DNA of 64,000 bases from contig JBFLXA010000015.1 in the NCBI GenBank assembly GCA_040757575.1, positions 17,078 through 81,077 on the forward strand, given 5' to 3'. Below, piece after piece: positions 1 to 12,723 of the stretch (its first letter is position 1; every line of letters begins with the position of its first letter). The translations under genes and the position numbers were made by a program. Source of the DNA: PFJX01 sp040757575. GTDB lineage: Bacteria; Pseudomonadota; Gammaproteobacteria; Burkholderiales; Thiobacillaceae. The notes beneath the pieces are model-generated. The model searched no databases. It saw only the letters and a list, made by a program, of their open reading frames with translations, and had not been told where the DNA came from.

Positions 1-3000
1 GAAGTGGACGGTTATCTGGCCGACCCAGGACGCCTCACCTGGGAACAGCATTACCGCATACTGTGGCCGGACGGCAGTATCCACTGGCTGTATGACTTCA
101 CCACCGCCGAGCGGGACGAAGTGGGTCGAGCCCTGCGCCTGCGCGGTTACGTCATGGACGAATCCGCCCAGAGAGAAATGGCCGTCAAGCTGGCCCAGGT
201 CCGGGAGCAACTCCAGTTCGCCATCCGGGGATCCGGGGTGGGCCTGTGGGACTGGCATGTGCAAACTGGTGAAGCCAGCTTCAACCGCCGCTGGTGCGAG
301 ATGCTGGGTTATGCCCCGGAGGAACTCCAGCCCTTCAGCATCCAGACCTGGCTGCGGCTGGCCCATCCAGAAGACCTGCCCCGCTCGGAAGCCGCTCTCC
401 ATGCCCACTTTCGGGGCGAGACGGAACGCTATGTCTGCGAGGCACGCATGCGTCACAAGGACGGCCATTTGATCTGGGTGTTGGACCAGGGTCAGGTGGT
501 GGAGTGGGACGATGCTGCTTCCCCCGGTCGCAAGCCCCTGCGCATGGTGGGCACCCACACCGACATCAGCCACCAGAAGCACCTGGAAGCGGAACTGGAG
601 CAGGAACGGAGCTTCCTCAAGACCCTGGTGGGCACCATCCCGGACCTGGTGTGGCTGAAAGACCCCCAGGGGGTCTATCTGGCCTGCAACCCGCAGTTCG
701 AGCGCCTTTATGGAGTCCGGGAGGCGGATATGATCGGCAAGACCGACTACGACTTCGTGGACCGGGAGCTGGCGGATTTCTTCCGGGCCAACGACCTTGC
801 CGCCCAGGCTGCCGGCCACGCACGCAGGAACGAGGAATGGCTCACGTTCAAGGACGGGAGCTACACCGGTCTTTTCGAAACCACCAAGACCCCCATGTAC
901 GACACCCAGGGGACGCTGATCGGCGTGCTGGGAATCGCCCATGACATCACCGAGACCCGGCGCCAGGAGCGCTCACTTCGTGAATCCGATGAACGCCGTC
1001 GCCAACTCATGGATGTTTCCATGGACGGCATTCTCATCCTCAACCAGGAACACAGGGTGGTGGAAGCCAACGCCACCGCAGCCCAGATGCTGGGCTATAC
1101 CCCGGAAGAAATGCTCACCCTGCACACATGGGACTGGGAAGCAAACCTGGATGAAACGGAAATCCGTACCGCGTTCGCTGACCTCACGAAGATCGAAGCC
1201 CGCTTCGAAACTCGTCACCGGCGCAAGGACGGCAGTGTATTCGACGCGGAAGTGGCTGCCAGGGGCAAGGTGGTGGACGGCCAGCCCGTAGTCATCACCA
1301 CAGTGAGGGACATCAGCGCCCGCAAGCAGGCCGAGGTCGCCATCAAGGAAAGCCAGGAGCGCCTGGATGCGATCTTCCGCCAGGCGGCTGACGGAATTGT
1401 GCTCATTGACAGCGAGACCCTGGGGTTCACCGAATTCAATGATGCAGCCTGCTCCAGTCTGGGATACGAGCGGTCCGAGTTCGCCGCCTTGACCCTATTG
1501 GATGTCAATGCGGCCATGACACCGGAAGGCATCCGGTTGGGGTTAGACGAAATACTTGCAAAAGACGGATTGCATTTCGAGACCCGCCATCGCCACAAGG
1601 ATGGCAGCATCCGTGCCGTACGCACCACCAACCGTCCCGTGCATACCGGTGGGCGCACCTACGTGGTAGCGATATGGACCGATATCACGGAGCGCCTTGC
1701 CGCAGAGCAAGCCATGCGGGAACTGGAAGCCCGCTGGAAATTCGCCCTGGAAGGGAGTGGCCTGGGAGTCTGGGACTGGGACATGTCCACCAATGCCACC
1801 TATTTCTCGCCCCTGTGGAAAGCCATGATCGGCTACCAGGACGAGGAAATCGCCAACACCTATGACGCCTGGGCCGAGTTGATCCACCCGGACGACACCT
1901 CCCCCGTATTCGCGGCACTACAGGCCCACGTCCGGGGCGAGACACCTGACTACGTTGTGGAATTCCGGATGCGTCACAAGGACGGCCACTGGCACTGGAT
2001 CCAGGCCCGGGGCCTCGTCAGCTCACGGAGCCAGGAGGGCAAGCCCCTGCGCATGCTTGGAGTGCATGTGGACATTAACGTCCAACGCATGGCCCAGGAA
2101 CGCTTGCGGGCCAGCGAGGCGGCCCTGAAGCTGGCCCAGAGCGTGGGCCGCATCGGTAGTTGGGAACTGGACATCGCCAGCGGGCGGCTGGAGTGGTCCG
2201 AGGAAACCTACCGCATCTTCGGCCGGGTCCCCGGCACCCCGGTCACCCTTCAGGACTTCTTTGCCCTGCTGCCGCCGGACGAGGTTGCAGCAGTCCAGCA
2301 GGCGTGGCAGGCCGCCCTGCAGGGCGCCCCCTACCACTTCGTCCACCGGGTGCTGGCCGCCGACCTGGGCAAAGGGGAAACCCGCTGGGTACGGGAGCGG
2401 GCGAAGATCATCTTCCAGGATGGGCAACCAGTACGTGCCCTGGGTACGGCCCAGGACGTGACCGAAACCAAGGCTGCCCAGGACCTGCTGGCCGCCAGCG
2501 AAGAGCGCTACCGCATCCTGGCAGACTATTCCCCGGACTGGCAGTACTGGCTGGATGCCCAGGGCCACTTTGCCTATGTATCCCCCGGCTGCGAGGCCAT
2601 CTGCGGCCTGCCTCCCCAGGCATTCCAGGCGGACCCGGGCCTCATGGGAGAGCTGGTGGTACCCGAAGACCGGGCCTACTGGCAACACCATGTGCTGGAG
2701 GCCATGGACCCCGGATTCGGTCGTCAGCATGCCCACGAGACCATGCAGTTCCGCATCCGCCGACCGGATGGGGAAGTCCGATGGTTGGAACATGTGTGCC
2801 AGGCCGCCGTCTCCAGCACCGGCGAGTACCAGGGCCGACGGGGGGTCAACCGGGACATCACCTCCCGCAAGCTGGCGGAACTGGCTCTCGAAGAACACAA
2901 GAGCCATCTGGAAGAAATGGTCCAGATACGCACCGCCGAACTGGCTGCCGCCCGGGACGCGGCCGAAACGGCCAATCGCACCAAGAGCGCATTCCTGGCC

Positions 3001-5172
3001 AACATGAGCCACGAAATCCGCACCCCCATGAACGCCATCATCGGCATGGCCCATCTGCTGCACCGCTCCGAACTCACGGCCAAGCAGGCCGAACAGGTGG
3101 AAAAGATCGGCGACGCGGCCCAGCACCTGCTGGCCATCATCAACGACATCCTGGACATCTCCAAGATCGAGGCCGGCAAGCTGGTCATTGACATATCCGA
3201 CTTCAGCCTGGACCAGGTGTTGGGCAACGTCTGCAACCTGATCTGCGACAAGGCCGAAGCCAAGGGCCTGGAAATGGTCCAGGACATCGACCCGGACCTG
3301 CCTTCCATGTTGCGGGGCGACCCCCTGCGCCTGGGTCAGGTATTGATCAACTTCACCAGCAACGCGGTGAAATTCACCACCCGGGGAGCCATCACCCTGC
3401 GGGCACGCATCAAAGCCCGGCAGGGGGACGCCCTCCACGTACGTTTCGAGTGCATCGACAGCGGCATCGGCATTACACCGGAACACCAGCAAAAGCTGTT
3501 CCAGTCCTTCGAACAGGCAGACAGTTCCACCACCCGCCGCTTTGGTGGCACCGGCCTGGGCCTGGCCATCAGCAAGCGGCTGGTGGAACTGATGCACGGC
3601 TCCCTGGGGGTGGAAAGCACCCCGGGCCAGGGCAGCACCTTCTGGTGCGAAATCCCCTTGCAGGCCAGCACCGCCAAACCCCACCGGGGCCTGTTGCGGG
3701 CGGACCTTCAGGATATGCTCACCCTGGTGGCGGACGATCTGCCGGAATCCCGGGAGGTGCTGGAAAGCCTGCTCACCGGCATGGGCCTGCGGGTTACCAG
3801 CGTGGCAGACGGTGCGGCCGCCCTTGAAGCCATCCGCAAGGCAGACCAGGCAGGCGCCCCCTTCGAACTGGTGTTGATGGACTGGCACATGCCGGGCCTG
3901 GACGGCCTGGAGACCGCCCGCCGTCTGCGCCAGTTGCCTCTTGTACACCAGCCGGCCCACCTGCTGGTGACGGCTTTCGGCCACCGGGTGCCCCTGAGCG
4001 ATCTCGACGATCATGGTTTCGATGGCTTCCTGGCCAAGCCGGTCACTCCTTCCAGCCTGTATGACACCCTGGTGGAAGTCCTGGAAAACCGCCCCCGGGC
4101 CAAGGCTGCGTCAGGGACCCCGGAACTGGAACTGGCCCTGCGGGGCCGCGCCCACAACCGCATCCTGCTGGTAGAAGACAATCCGGTGAACCAGGAAGTG
4201 GCCCTGGAGCTCTTGAGCGAAGCCGGGCTGCGGGTGGACCTGGCAGACAACGGCGCGGAAGCCCTGGAAAAGGCCCAGGACTTCCCCTACGACCTGATCC
4301 TGATGGATATCCAGATGCCGGTAATGGACGGCCTGGCCGCCACCCGGGCCATCCGCCAGCTGGACAGCCACCGCACCACCCCCATCCTGGCCATGACCGC
4401 CAATGCCTTCGAAGAAGACCGGGAACGCTGCGAGGCAGCAGGCATGAACGACCACGTGCCCAAGCCCGTGGACCCGGACGTGCTTTACGCCCGGCTGGTG
4501 GAATGGTTGCCAAAACCCCGGGCGGATGCCCCGGGTCAGGGGCGGGAGAGGCGCCAGGACCTGGCCCTGCGCCAGGCCCTGGACACCATCCCCGGCCTGG
4601 ACGTGCGGGTGGGCATGCGCAGCATGCGCGGCAAGATGCCCAACCTGTTGCGCCTGCTGCGCAAATATGCCGAGGCCCATGCCGAAGACATGGCCCTCCT
4701 GCGCCAGGCCCTGGCAACCGGCGCACTTGAAGAGGCCCGGCGCCTGGCCCATTCCCTGAAAGGCGCGGCGGGCAGCCTGGGTGCCCTGGAGGTACAGGAA
4801 CTGGCCACCCGGCTGGAATCTGGCATCCGGCAAAATGATCCCCCGACAGACCTCGACACCCTGTCCCGGCAGGTGGAAGCCACCCAGGCAACGCTTGCCC
4901 AGGCCATTCTTTCCGCCCTGCCCAGCGAATACGGTGGCGCCGGCACCCTTGTCGGCCAGGAGCAGGCATCGGCTGCCCGGACCCGCCTGGAAACGGCCCT
5001 GTCCCAGGATGACCTGGGCAGCCAGGACATCCTCAGGGAGGTACGACCCAGCCTGGAGTCGGTCCTTCCTCTATCCTTGATGCGGAAATTGCAACGGCAG
5101 GTGGATGATTTCGACTTCCAGGGCGCCCTGGAAACCCTGCGGGGCGGGGACGGCCCAGGCAGTATGCCCTGA
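1..5172 (+). CDS. Hybrid sensor histidine kinase, multi-PAS, with two REC and one HPt domain (5' partial)
   Basis: The frame is open from base 1 and no convincing start is seen (a GTG at 4 is inside a PAS domain), so the N-terminus lies outside the window. About 1,720 residues are visible. Counting from that GTG: a PAS fragment (1-57), then seven PAS domains at about 70-193, 204-320, 332-445, 453-565, 575-700, 707-825 and 835-960. Next come HisKA with SHEIRTP (His1003), a HATPase with N-box SNAVKFT, REC1 (Asp1293), REC2 (Asp1435) and an HPt with AHSLKGAAG (His1583). The order His-Asp-Asp-His indicates an unorthodox phosphorelay kinase. No membrane segment is visible in the part present. The last 60 residues carry an FDF-AL motif shared with two other kinases of this operon. 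The signal sensed is unknown. Confidence 0.95.
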   Translation, partial: EVDGYLADPGRLTWEQHYRILWPDGSIHWLYDFTTAERDEVGRALRLRGYVMDESAQREMAVKLAQVREQLQFAIRGSGVGLWDWHVQTGEASFNRRWCEMLGYAPEELQPFSIQTWLRLAHPEDLPRSEAALHAHFRGETERYVCEARMRHKDGHLIWVLDQGQVVEWDDAASPGRKPLRMVGTHTDISHQKHLEAELEQERSFLKTLVGTIPDLVWLKDPQGVYLACNPQFERLYGVREADMIGKTDYDFVDRELADFFRANDLAAQAAGHARRNEEWLTFKDGSYTGLFETTKTPMYDTQGTLIGVLGIAHDITETRRQERSLRESDERRRQLMDVSMDGILILNQEHRVVEANATAAQMLGYTPEEMLTLHTWDWEANLDETEIRTAFADLTKIEARFETRHRRKDGSVFDAEVAARGKVVDGQPVVITTVRDISARKQAEVAIKESQERLDAIFRQAADGIVLIDSETLGFTEFNDAACSSLGYERSEFAALTLLDVNAAMTPEGIRLGLDEILAKDGLHFETRHRHKDGSIRAVRTTNRPVHTGGRTYVVAIWTDITERLAAEQAMRELEARWKFALEGSGLGVWDWDMSTNATYFSPLWKAMIGYQDEEIANTYDAWAELIHPDDTSPVFAALQAHVRGETPDYVVEFRMRHKDGHWHWIQARGLVSSRSQEGKPLRMLGVHVDINVQRMAQERLRASEAALKLAQSVGRIGSWELDIASGRLEWSEETYRIFGRVPGTPVTLQDFFALLPPDEVAAVQQAWQAALQGAPYHFVHRVLAADLGKGETRWVRERAKIIFQDGQPVRALGTAQDVTETKAAQDLLAASEERYRILADYSPDWQYWLDAQGHFAYVSPGCEAICGLPPQAFQADPGLMGELVVPEDRAYWQHHVLEAMDPGFGRQHAHETMQFRIRRPDGEVRWLEHVCQAAVSSTGEYQGRRGVNRDITSRKLAELALEEHKSHLEEMVQIRTAELAAARDAAETANRTKSAFLANMSHEIRTPMNAIIGMAHLLHRSELTAKQAEQVEKIGDAAQHLLAIINDILDISKIEAGKLVIDISDFSLDQVLGNVCNLICDKAEAKGLEMVQDIDPDLPSMLRGDPLRLGQVLINFTSNAVKFTTRGAITLRARIKARQGDALHVRFECIDSGIGITPEHQQKLFQSFEQADSSTTRRFGGTGLGLAISKRLVELMHGSLGVESTPGQGSTFWCEIPLQASTAKPHRGLLRADLQDMLTLVADDLPESREVLESLLTGMGLRVTSVADGAAALEAIRKADQAGAPFELVLMDWHMPGLDGLETARRLRQLPLVHQPAHLLVTAFGHRVPLSDLDDHGFDGFLAKPVTPSSLYDTLVEVLENRPRAKAASGTPELELALRGRAHNRILLVEDNPVNQEVALELLSEAGLRVDLADNGAEALEKAQDFPYDLILMDIQMPVMDGLAATRAIRQLDSHRTTPILAMTANAFEEDRERCEAAGMNDHVPKPVDPDVLYARLVEWLPKPRADAPGQGRERRQDLALRQALDTIPGLDVRVGMRSMRGKMPNLLRLLRKYAEAHAEDMALLRQALATGALEEARRLAHSLKGAAGSLGALEVQELATRLESGIRQNDPPTDLDTLSRQVEATQATLAQAILSALPSEYGGAGTLVGQEQASAARTRLETALSQDDLGSQDILREVRPSLESVLPLSLMRKLQRQVDDFDFQGALETLRGGDGPGSMP

Positions 5173-5202
5173 CCCCAGCCGCCAACAGCCCAAACCCGTT
5201 CC

Positions 5203-7853
<2,651 letters not shown>

Positions 7854-7857
<4 letters not shown>

Positions 7858-8957
7858 CCCAGCCCACCCTGCTCATCGTCGATGACACTCCGGAAAACCT
7901 GGCAGTGCTCAATGCCTTGCTGGAACGCCACTACCGGGTGCGGGCCGCCACCTCAGGCCGGAAAGCCCTGCAGATCGCCGCCACCCCGCCAGCCCCGGAC
8001 CTGATACTGCTGGACGTGATGATGCCCGACCTGGACGGTTATGCCGTGCTGGAACGCCTGCGCGCCGACCCCGTCACCCGGGATATTCCGGTCATTTTCG
8101 TCACCGCCCTGGAAGATCCGGAGCACCAGACCCGGGGCCTGGAAGAAGGTGCCGAGGATTACATCGCCAAACCCATCGTGCCCGCCATCCTGCTGGCCCG
8201 CGTAAAAAACCAGCTGGCCATGAAACAGGTGCGGGACTGGCTGAAAGACCAGAACGCCGTGCTGGAACAGGAAGTGAACCGGCGCATCGCGGAAAATCAG
8301 CTGGTGCAGACGGCCAGCATACGGGCCCTGGCCCATCTGGCGGAAACCCGGGACCCGGAAACCGGCAACCACATCCTGCGCACCCAGGGCTATGTGAACC
8401 TGCTGGCCCTGCGCCTCAGGGATCAGCCCCGCTTCGCCGCCACCCTGGACGACCGCTACATCGACCTGCTAACCCTCTCAGCCCCCCTGCACGACATCGG
8501 CAAGGTGGGTATTCCCGACGCCATCTTGTTGAAGCCCGGGCCCCTCACACCCGAGGAACGGATCGTCATGGAAACCCACACCACCCTGGGGCGGGATGCC
8601 ATCGCCCTGGCGGAGCAGGACATGGCCCAGCCCGTGCCTTTCCTGGCCCTGGCCAAGGAAATCAGTGCCTGGCATCACGAAAAATGGGATGGCAGCGGCT
8701 ACCCGGACGGCCTGGCGGGGGAGGCCATCCCGGTTTCAGCGCGGCTTATGGCCCTGGCGGACGTGTTCGACGCCCTGGTCTCCCCCCGTGTTTACAAGCA
8801 GGCCATTCCCATGGACCAGGCCCGGGAGATGATCGCTGCCGGCAGCGGTACCCAGTTCGACCCGGACGTGGTGGCCGCCTTCCTGGAGGGATTCGAATCC
8901 TTCCGCACTATCGCCGGGCGCTTTGCCGACCCCATCGAGCCGGCCACCCCCTCCTGA
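7854..8957 (+). CDS. Response regulator with HD-GYP phosphodiesterase output
   Basis: A 367-residue REC-HD-GYP protein (RpfG/PdeA-like). The REC domain (1-120) has the phosphoacceptor Asp54 in LILLDVMMP. A coiled linker follows, then an HD-GYP domain with His213-Asp214 (LHDIGKVGIP) and HHEKWDGSGYP at 274-284, so the metal ligands and the GYP motif are intact. The family hydrolyses c-di-GMP to pGpG or GMP. The start is the ATG at 7854 overlapping the stop of the upstream hybrid kinase (ATGA); the frame stays open upstream, but that sequence lies inside the kinase gene and encodes no recognisable domain. The coupling suggests that the preceding kinase drives this regulator. Confidence 0.95.
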
Positions 8958-8967
8958 GGGCCCCGCC

Positions 8968-11900
8968 ATGCCCCGCCCCCATCCCTCCCTGAGCCCCGGT
9001 GTCATTGCCCTGGCCTATGCCGTGCTGGCCGGCCTGTGGATTCTGCTGTCCGATTACCTGTTGCTGGACATTTACGACCCCGCGGGGCGCTTCATCGAAT
9101 TGCACACCTGGAAAGGCCTGTTCTTCGTTATCGTCACCACCGCCGGCCTGTATGCCCTGCTCCGCCGGCAACAATACCTGCAACAAAACCAGGCCCTGCT
9201 CCAGGCCGAACAGGAACGGCTAAGGGCCCTGAAGCTGCTGGCGGACATTGCCAACAACTCCACTGAAGCCATCTTCGCCAAGGATAAAGAAGGCCGTTAT
9301 GTGCTCATCAATCCCCGCTGCGAAGGCCTCATGGGCCACACAATCCAGGACATGCTCGGCCGCGACGACACCGCCCTGCTGCCGGCGGACGAGGCCAAGC
9401 GCATGCTGGAACTGGACCGGGAGATCATGGCAAAAGGGGAAACCGTCAGCCTGAGATATTCCCTGACCCTGCCCACGGGGGTGCATGACTTCGACATCAC
9501 CAAGGGCCCCCTGCGGGACGAGGCCGGCCGGGTGGTGGGCCTGTTCGGCATTGCCCGGGATGTGACCGAACGCAATCTGCTGGACCAGCGTCTGGCCCTC
9601 CAGGCGGCCCGGGCCGGCGCCCTGCTGGAGCTGCCCCTAGCGGCAGAAACCCTGGACGAGACCGCCTTCATGCAGCGGGGCCAGGAAATGGCGGAAGACC
9701 TGACCCAGAGCCAGATTGCCTTCATTCACTTCGTCAACGAAGACGAAGAAACCATCGAACTGGTGGCCTGGTCCCGGCGCACCCTGGACCACTACTGCAA
9801 AGCTGCCTATGACCGCCATTACCCCATCAGCCAGGCGGGCATCTGGGCAGACGCCCTCCGCCAGCGCAAGGCCGTTGTATTCAACGACTACGCCAGCTAC
9901 CCGGACAAGATGGGACTGCCGGCCGGCCATGCCGCCCTGGAGCGGCTCATTTCCGTGCCGGTCATCGAGCAAGGCCGGGTGGTCATGCTCACCGGCGTGG
10001 GCAACAAGCTCACCGGTTACACCGATGTGGACGTGGAAACCGTGCAATTGATCTCCAACGAGATCTGGCGCCTGGTGAAACGTCGCCGGGACGCCCAGGC
10101 CCTGCGCCTGAGCGAAGCCATCTTCCGCACCCTCACCGAGCAGTTGCCGGCCATCGTCTACCGGGCGGGCCTGGACCCCCAGAGCAGCACCGACTACGTC
10201 AGCCCCGCCGTGGCCACCCTGGGTTATACCCCTGATGAGTGGATCAACACCCCCCAACTGTGGGCGGACAACCTGCATCCGGAAGACCGCAACCGGGTAC
10301 TGGCAAGCCTTGATGATCTCCACCGGGGGGCGCCCTTCGTGGAGGAATATCGCTTACGGGACAAGGCGGGGGTATGGCGCCACATCCGGGATGAAGCCCG
10401 CCTCATAAAGGATGCGGCGGGCCACTCCCTTTATGTCCAGGGCGTGATGCTGGACATCAGCGCCGAGAAGGAAGCCAACACGCGACTGCGCATGCTGGCC
10501 CAGGCGGTGGAGCAAAGCTCCGAAAGCATCGCCATTACCGACCGGGATGCCAGGCTGGTGTATGTGAACGAGGCCTTTCTGGCGGTGACGGGCTACGCAC
10601 GGGAAGAGGTGATCGGTCAGAACCCCCGCATCCTCCAGTCCGGCCTCACGCCCCCGACCACCTATTCGGACCTGTGGGCGAATCTCTCCCAGGGGCGTCC
10701 CTGGAAAGGCGAATTCGTTAACCGGCGCAAGGATGGCAGCACCTATACAGCCTTCGCCGTCATCTCCCCCATGCGTCAGGCAGACGGCCACATCACCCAC
10801 TATGTGGCGGTGAAGGAAGACATCACCGAGAAGAAGCGCATGGGCCAGGAACTGGACGCCTACCGCCACCGCCTGGAACAACTGGTGGAGCAGCGCACCC
10901 GGGACGTGGACCAGGCCCGTGCCAAGGCCGAGGCCGCCAACCTGGCCAAGAGCGCATTCCTGGCCAACATGAGCCACGAAATCCGCACCCCCATGAACGC
11001 CATCCTGGGCCTCATCTACCTCATCCACCGGGACAACCCCAGCCCCACCCAGGCGGACCGGCTGCACAAGATCGAAACGGCCGCCCAGCACCTGTTATCG
11101 ATCATCAACGACATACTGGACCTGTCGAAGATCGAATCCGGCCGGCTGGACCTGGAAAGCCGTGACTTCACTCTGGGGGACGTGCTGGACCACGTGCGTT
11201 CCCTGGTGGCCCCCACCGCCGAGGCCAAGGCCCTGGAGCTGCATGTGGAGGCGGAGGACATGCCTGAATGGCTGCACGGCGATGTCACCCGGGTACGCCA
11301 GGGGCTGCTCAACTTCGCCGGCAACGCCGTCAAATTCACTGTCACGGGCCGCGTCACCCTCAGGGCCCGGCTGCTGGATGTCCGTCAGGAGGGGAAAGTC
11401 CAGCAACTGCTGGTTCGCTTCGAGGTACAGGACACGGGCCCGGGCATCGCGCCGGAGCAACAGGCCCGCCTGTTCCAGGCCTTCGAGCAGGCGGACGCCT
11501 CCACCACCCGCAAGCATGGCGGCACCGGCCTGGGCCTGGCCATCACCGCCCGCCTGGCCCGGCTCATGGGCGGCGAAGCGGGCGTGGACAGTACACCAGG
11601 CCAGGGCAGCCTGTTCTGGTTCACCGCCTGGCTGGAAGCAGGTCACGGCGAGATGCACGCGCCCGAGCGGCTGCGGGCCGGCGACGCACTCCTGGCGCTG
11701 CGCGCCCGGTACAACGGCTGCCGCTTGCTGCTGGCGGAAGACAACCCCATCAACCGGGAAGTGGCCGAAGACCTGCTGCGGGACGCAGGACTGGAGGTGG
11801 AGAGTGCCGAGGACGGCCTGATCGCCGTGGAAAAGGCCCGCAGCGGCCACTACGACCTGATCCTGATGGACATGCAGATGCCCAACCTGGGCGGGCTGGA

Positions 11901-12723
11901 AGCCACCCGCCAGATCCGCGCCCTGCCGGACTGGCAACAAAAGCCCATCCTGGCCATGACGGCCAACGTCTTCCAGGAAGACCGGCTGGCCTGCCTGGCC
12001 GCCGGTATGAACGACTTCGTGATCAAACCCGTGGACCCGGACAATCTTTTCAGCACCCTGCTGCACTGGCTTCCAGCCCGGGGCGTGGCGGAGGGCATAT
12101 CGACCGAAACCCTCGTGACCCCGCCCGCCACCATCTCCTCACCAGGCGATGCAGTGCCCCGGATCGGCAATCCGGACCGCTATCGCCAGCTACTGGAAAT
12201 GTTCATGGATCACCACAGTGACGATGTGGCTAAACTGTCCCAGGAACTGGAACAGGGCCGACAGGAAGCCGCACGGCGCATCGCCCACGCCCTTAAGGGA
12301 GTCGCCGGCAACCTGGACCTCCCCGCCATTGCCGGGCCGGCCAAGGCCCTGGACGCCCTGCTGCGCCAACCCGAGCCGGAGAACACTGCCATCCAGGCAC
12401 TTCTGGGCGAGATGGCGGCCGGTTTCCTCCAGCTGGGACAACGCCAGCAGGAGGTTGAAAGCCAAAGGACTGATGCCCCAGCCCCCGTTGCCGCCGAACC
12501 AAGCCAAGAGGAAGCCGCTGCCCTCATCGACAATATGCGCAGCCTGCTCGGCAACAGCGACACCCACGCCCAGGCCCTGTGCAGCCAGCACAAATCCTTC
12601 TTCCAGGCGAGGCTTGGACAGCGGTTTGCCGCCTTCCGTACAGGCCTGGATAACTTCGACTTCGACGCCGCCCTGGAAATTTTCCAGGCCGAGACAGACA
12701 GCACGTCCAGGACAACGCCATGA
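8968..12723 (+). CDS. Membrane hybrid sensor histidine kinase (PAS-GAF-PAS-PAS-HisKA-HATPase-REC-HPt)
   Basis: A protein of 1,251 residues with two N-terminal membrane helices (about 12-30 and 49-66) and a short periplasmic loop. Cytoplasmic sensors follow: PAS (90-205), GAF (214-378) and two PAS domains (381-508, 515-625). Then come HisKA (SHEIRTPMNA, His670), HATPase (GNAVKFT), REC (LILMDMQMP, Asp968) and HPt (AHALKGVAGN, His1107). The C-terminal 55 residues contain the FDF-AL module also found in two neighbouring kinases. The ATG at 8968 follows the previous stop by 10 bp and is preferred to an upstream in-frame ATG at 8923 inside the HD-GYP gene. Its 3' end overlaps the hemerythrin-kinase gene by ATGA. 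Confidence 0.94.
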   Translation: MPRPHPSLSPGVIALAYAVLAGLWILLSDYLLLDIYDPAGRFIELHTWKGLFFVIVTTAGLYALLRRQQYLQQNQALLQAEQERLRALKLLADIANNSTEAIFAKDKEGRYVLINPRCEGLMGHTIQDMLGRDDTALLPADEAKRMLELDREIMAKGETVSLRYSLTLPTGVHDFDITKGPLRDEAGRVVGLFGIARDVTERNLLDQRLALQAARAGALLELPLAAETLDETAFMQRGQEMAEDLTQSQIAFIHFVNEDEETIELVAWSRRTLDHYCKAAYDRHYPISQAGIWADALRQRKAVVFNDYASYPDKMGLPAGHAALERLISVPVIEQGRVVMLTGVGNKLTGYTDVDVETVQLISNEIWRLVKRRRDAQALRLSEAIFRTLTEQLPAIVYRAGLDPQSSTDYVSPAVATLGYTPDEWINTPQLWADNLHPEDRNRVLASLDDLHRGAPFVEEYRLRDKAGVWRHIRDEARLIKDAAGHSLYVQGVMLDISAEKEANTRLRMLAQAVEQSSESIAITDRDARLVYVNEAFLAVTGYAREEVIGQNPRILQSGLTPPTTYSDLWANLSQGRPWKGEFVNRRKDGSTYTAFAVISPMRQADGHITHYVAVKEDITEKKRMGQELDAYRHRLEQLVEQRTRDVDQARAKAEAANLAKSAFLANMSHEIRTPMNAILGLIYLIHRDNPSPTQADRLHKIETAAQHLLSIINDILDLSKIESGRLDLESRDFTLGDVLDHVRSLVAPTAEAKALELHVEAEDMPEWLHGDVTRVRQGLLNFAGNAVKFTVTGRVTLRARLLDVRQEGKVQQLLVRFEVQDTGPGIAPEQQARLFQAFEQADASTTRKHGGTGLGLAITARLARLMGGEAGVDSTPGQGSLFWFTAWLEAGHGEMHAPERLRAGDALLALRARYNGCRLLLAEDNPINREVAEDLLRDAGLEVESAEDGLIAVEKARSGHYDLILMDMQMPNLGGLEATRQIRALPDWQQKPILAMTANVFQEDRLACLAAGMNDFVIKPVDPDNLFSTLLHWLPARGVAEGISTETLVTPPATISSPGDAVPRIGNPDRYRQLLEMFMDHHSDDVAKLSQELEQGRQEAARRIAHALKGVAGNLDLPAIAGPAKALDALLRQPEPENTAIQALLGEMAAGFLQLGQRQQEVESQRTDAPAPVAAEPSQEEAAALIDNMRSLLGNSDTHAQALCSQHKSFFQARLGQRFAAFRTGLDNFDFDAALEIFQAETDSTSRTTP

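Noticed and set aside
2023..4014. A 663-codon open frame on (-) opposite the first hybrid kinase
   Set aside because: It lies entirely antisense to clear PAS and kinase domains; long antisense frames are expected at this GC content and its translation shows no domain.
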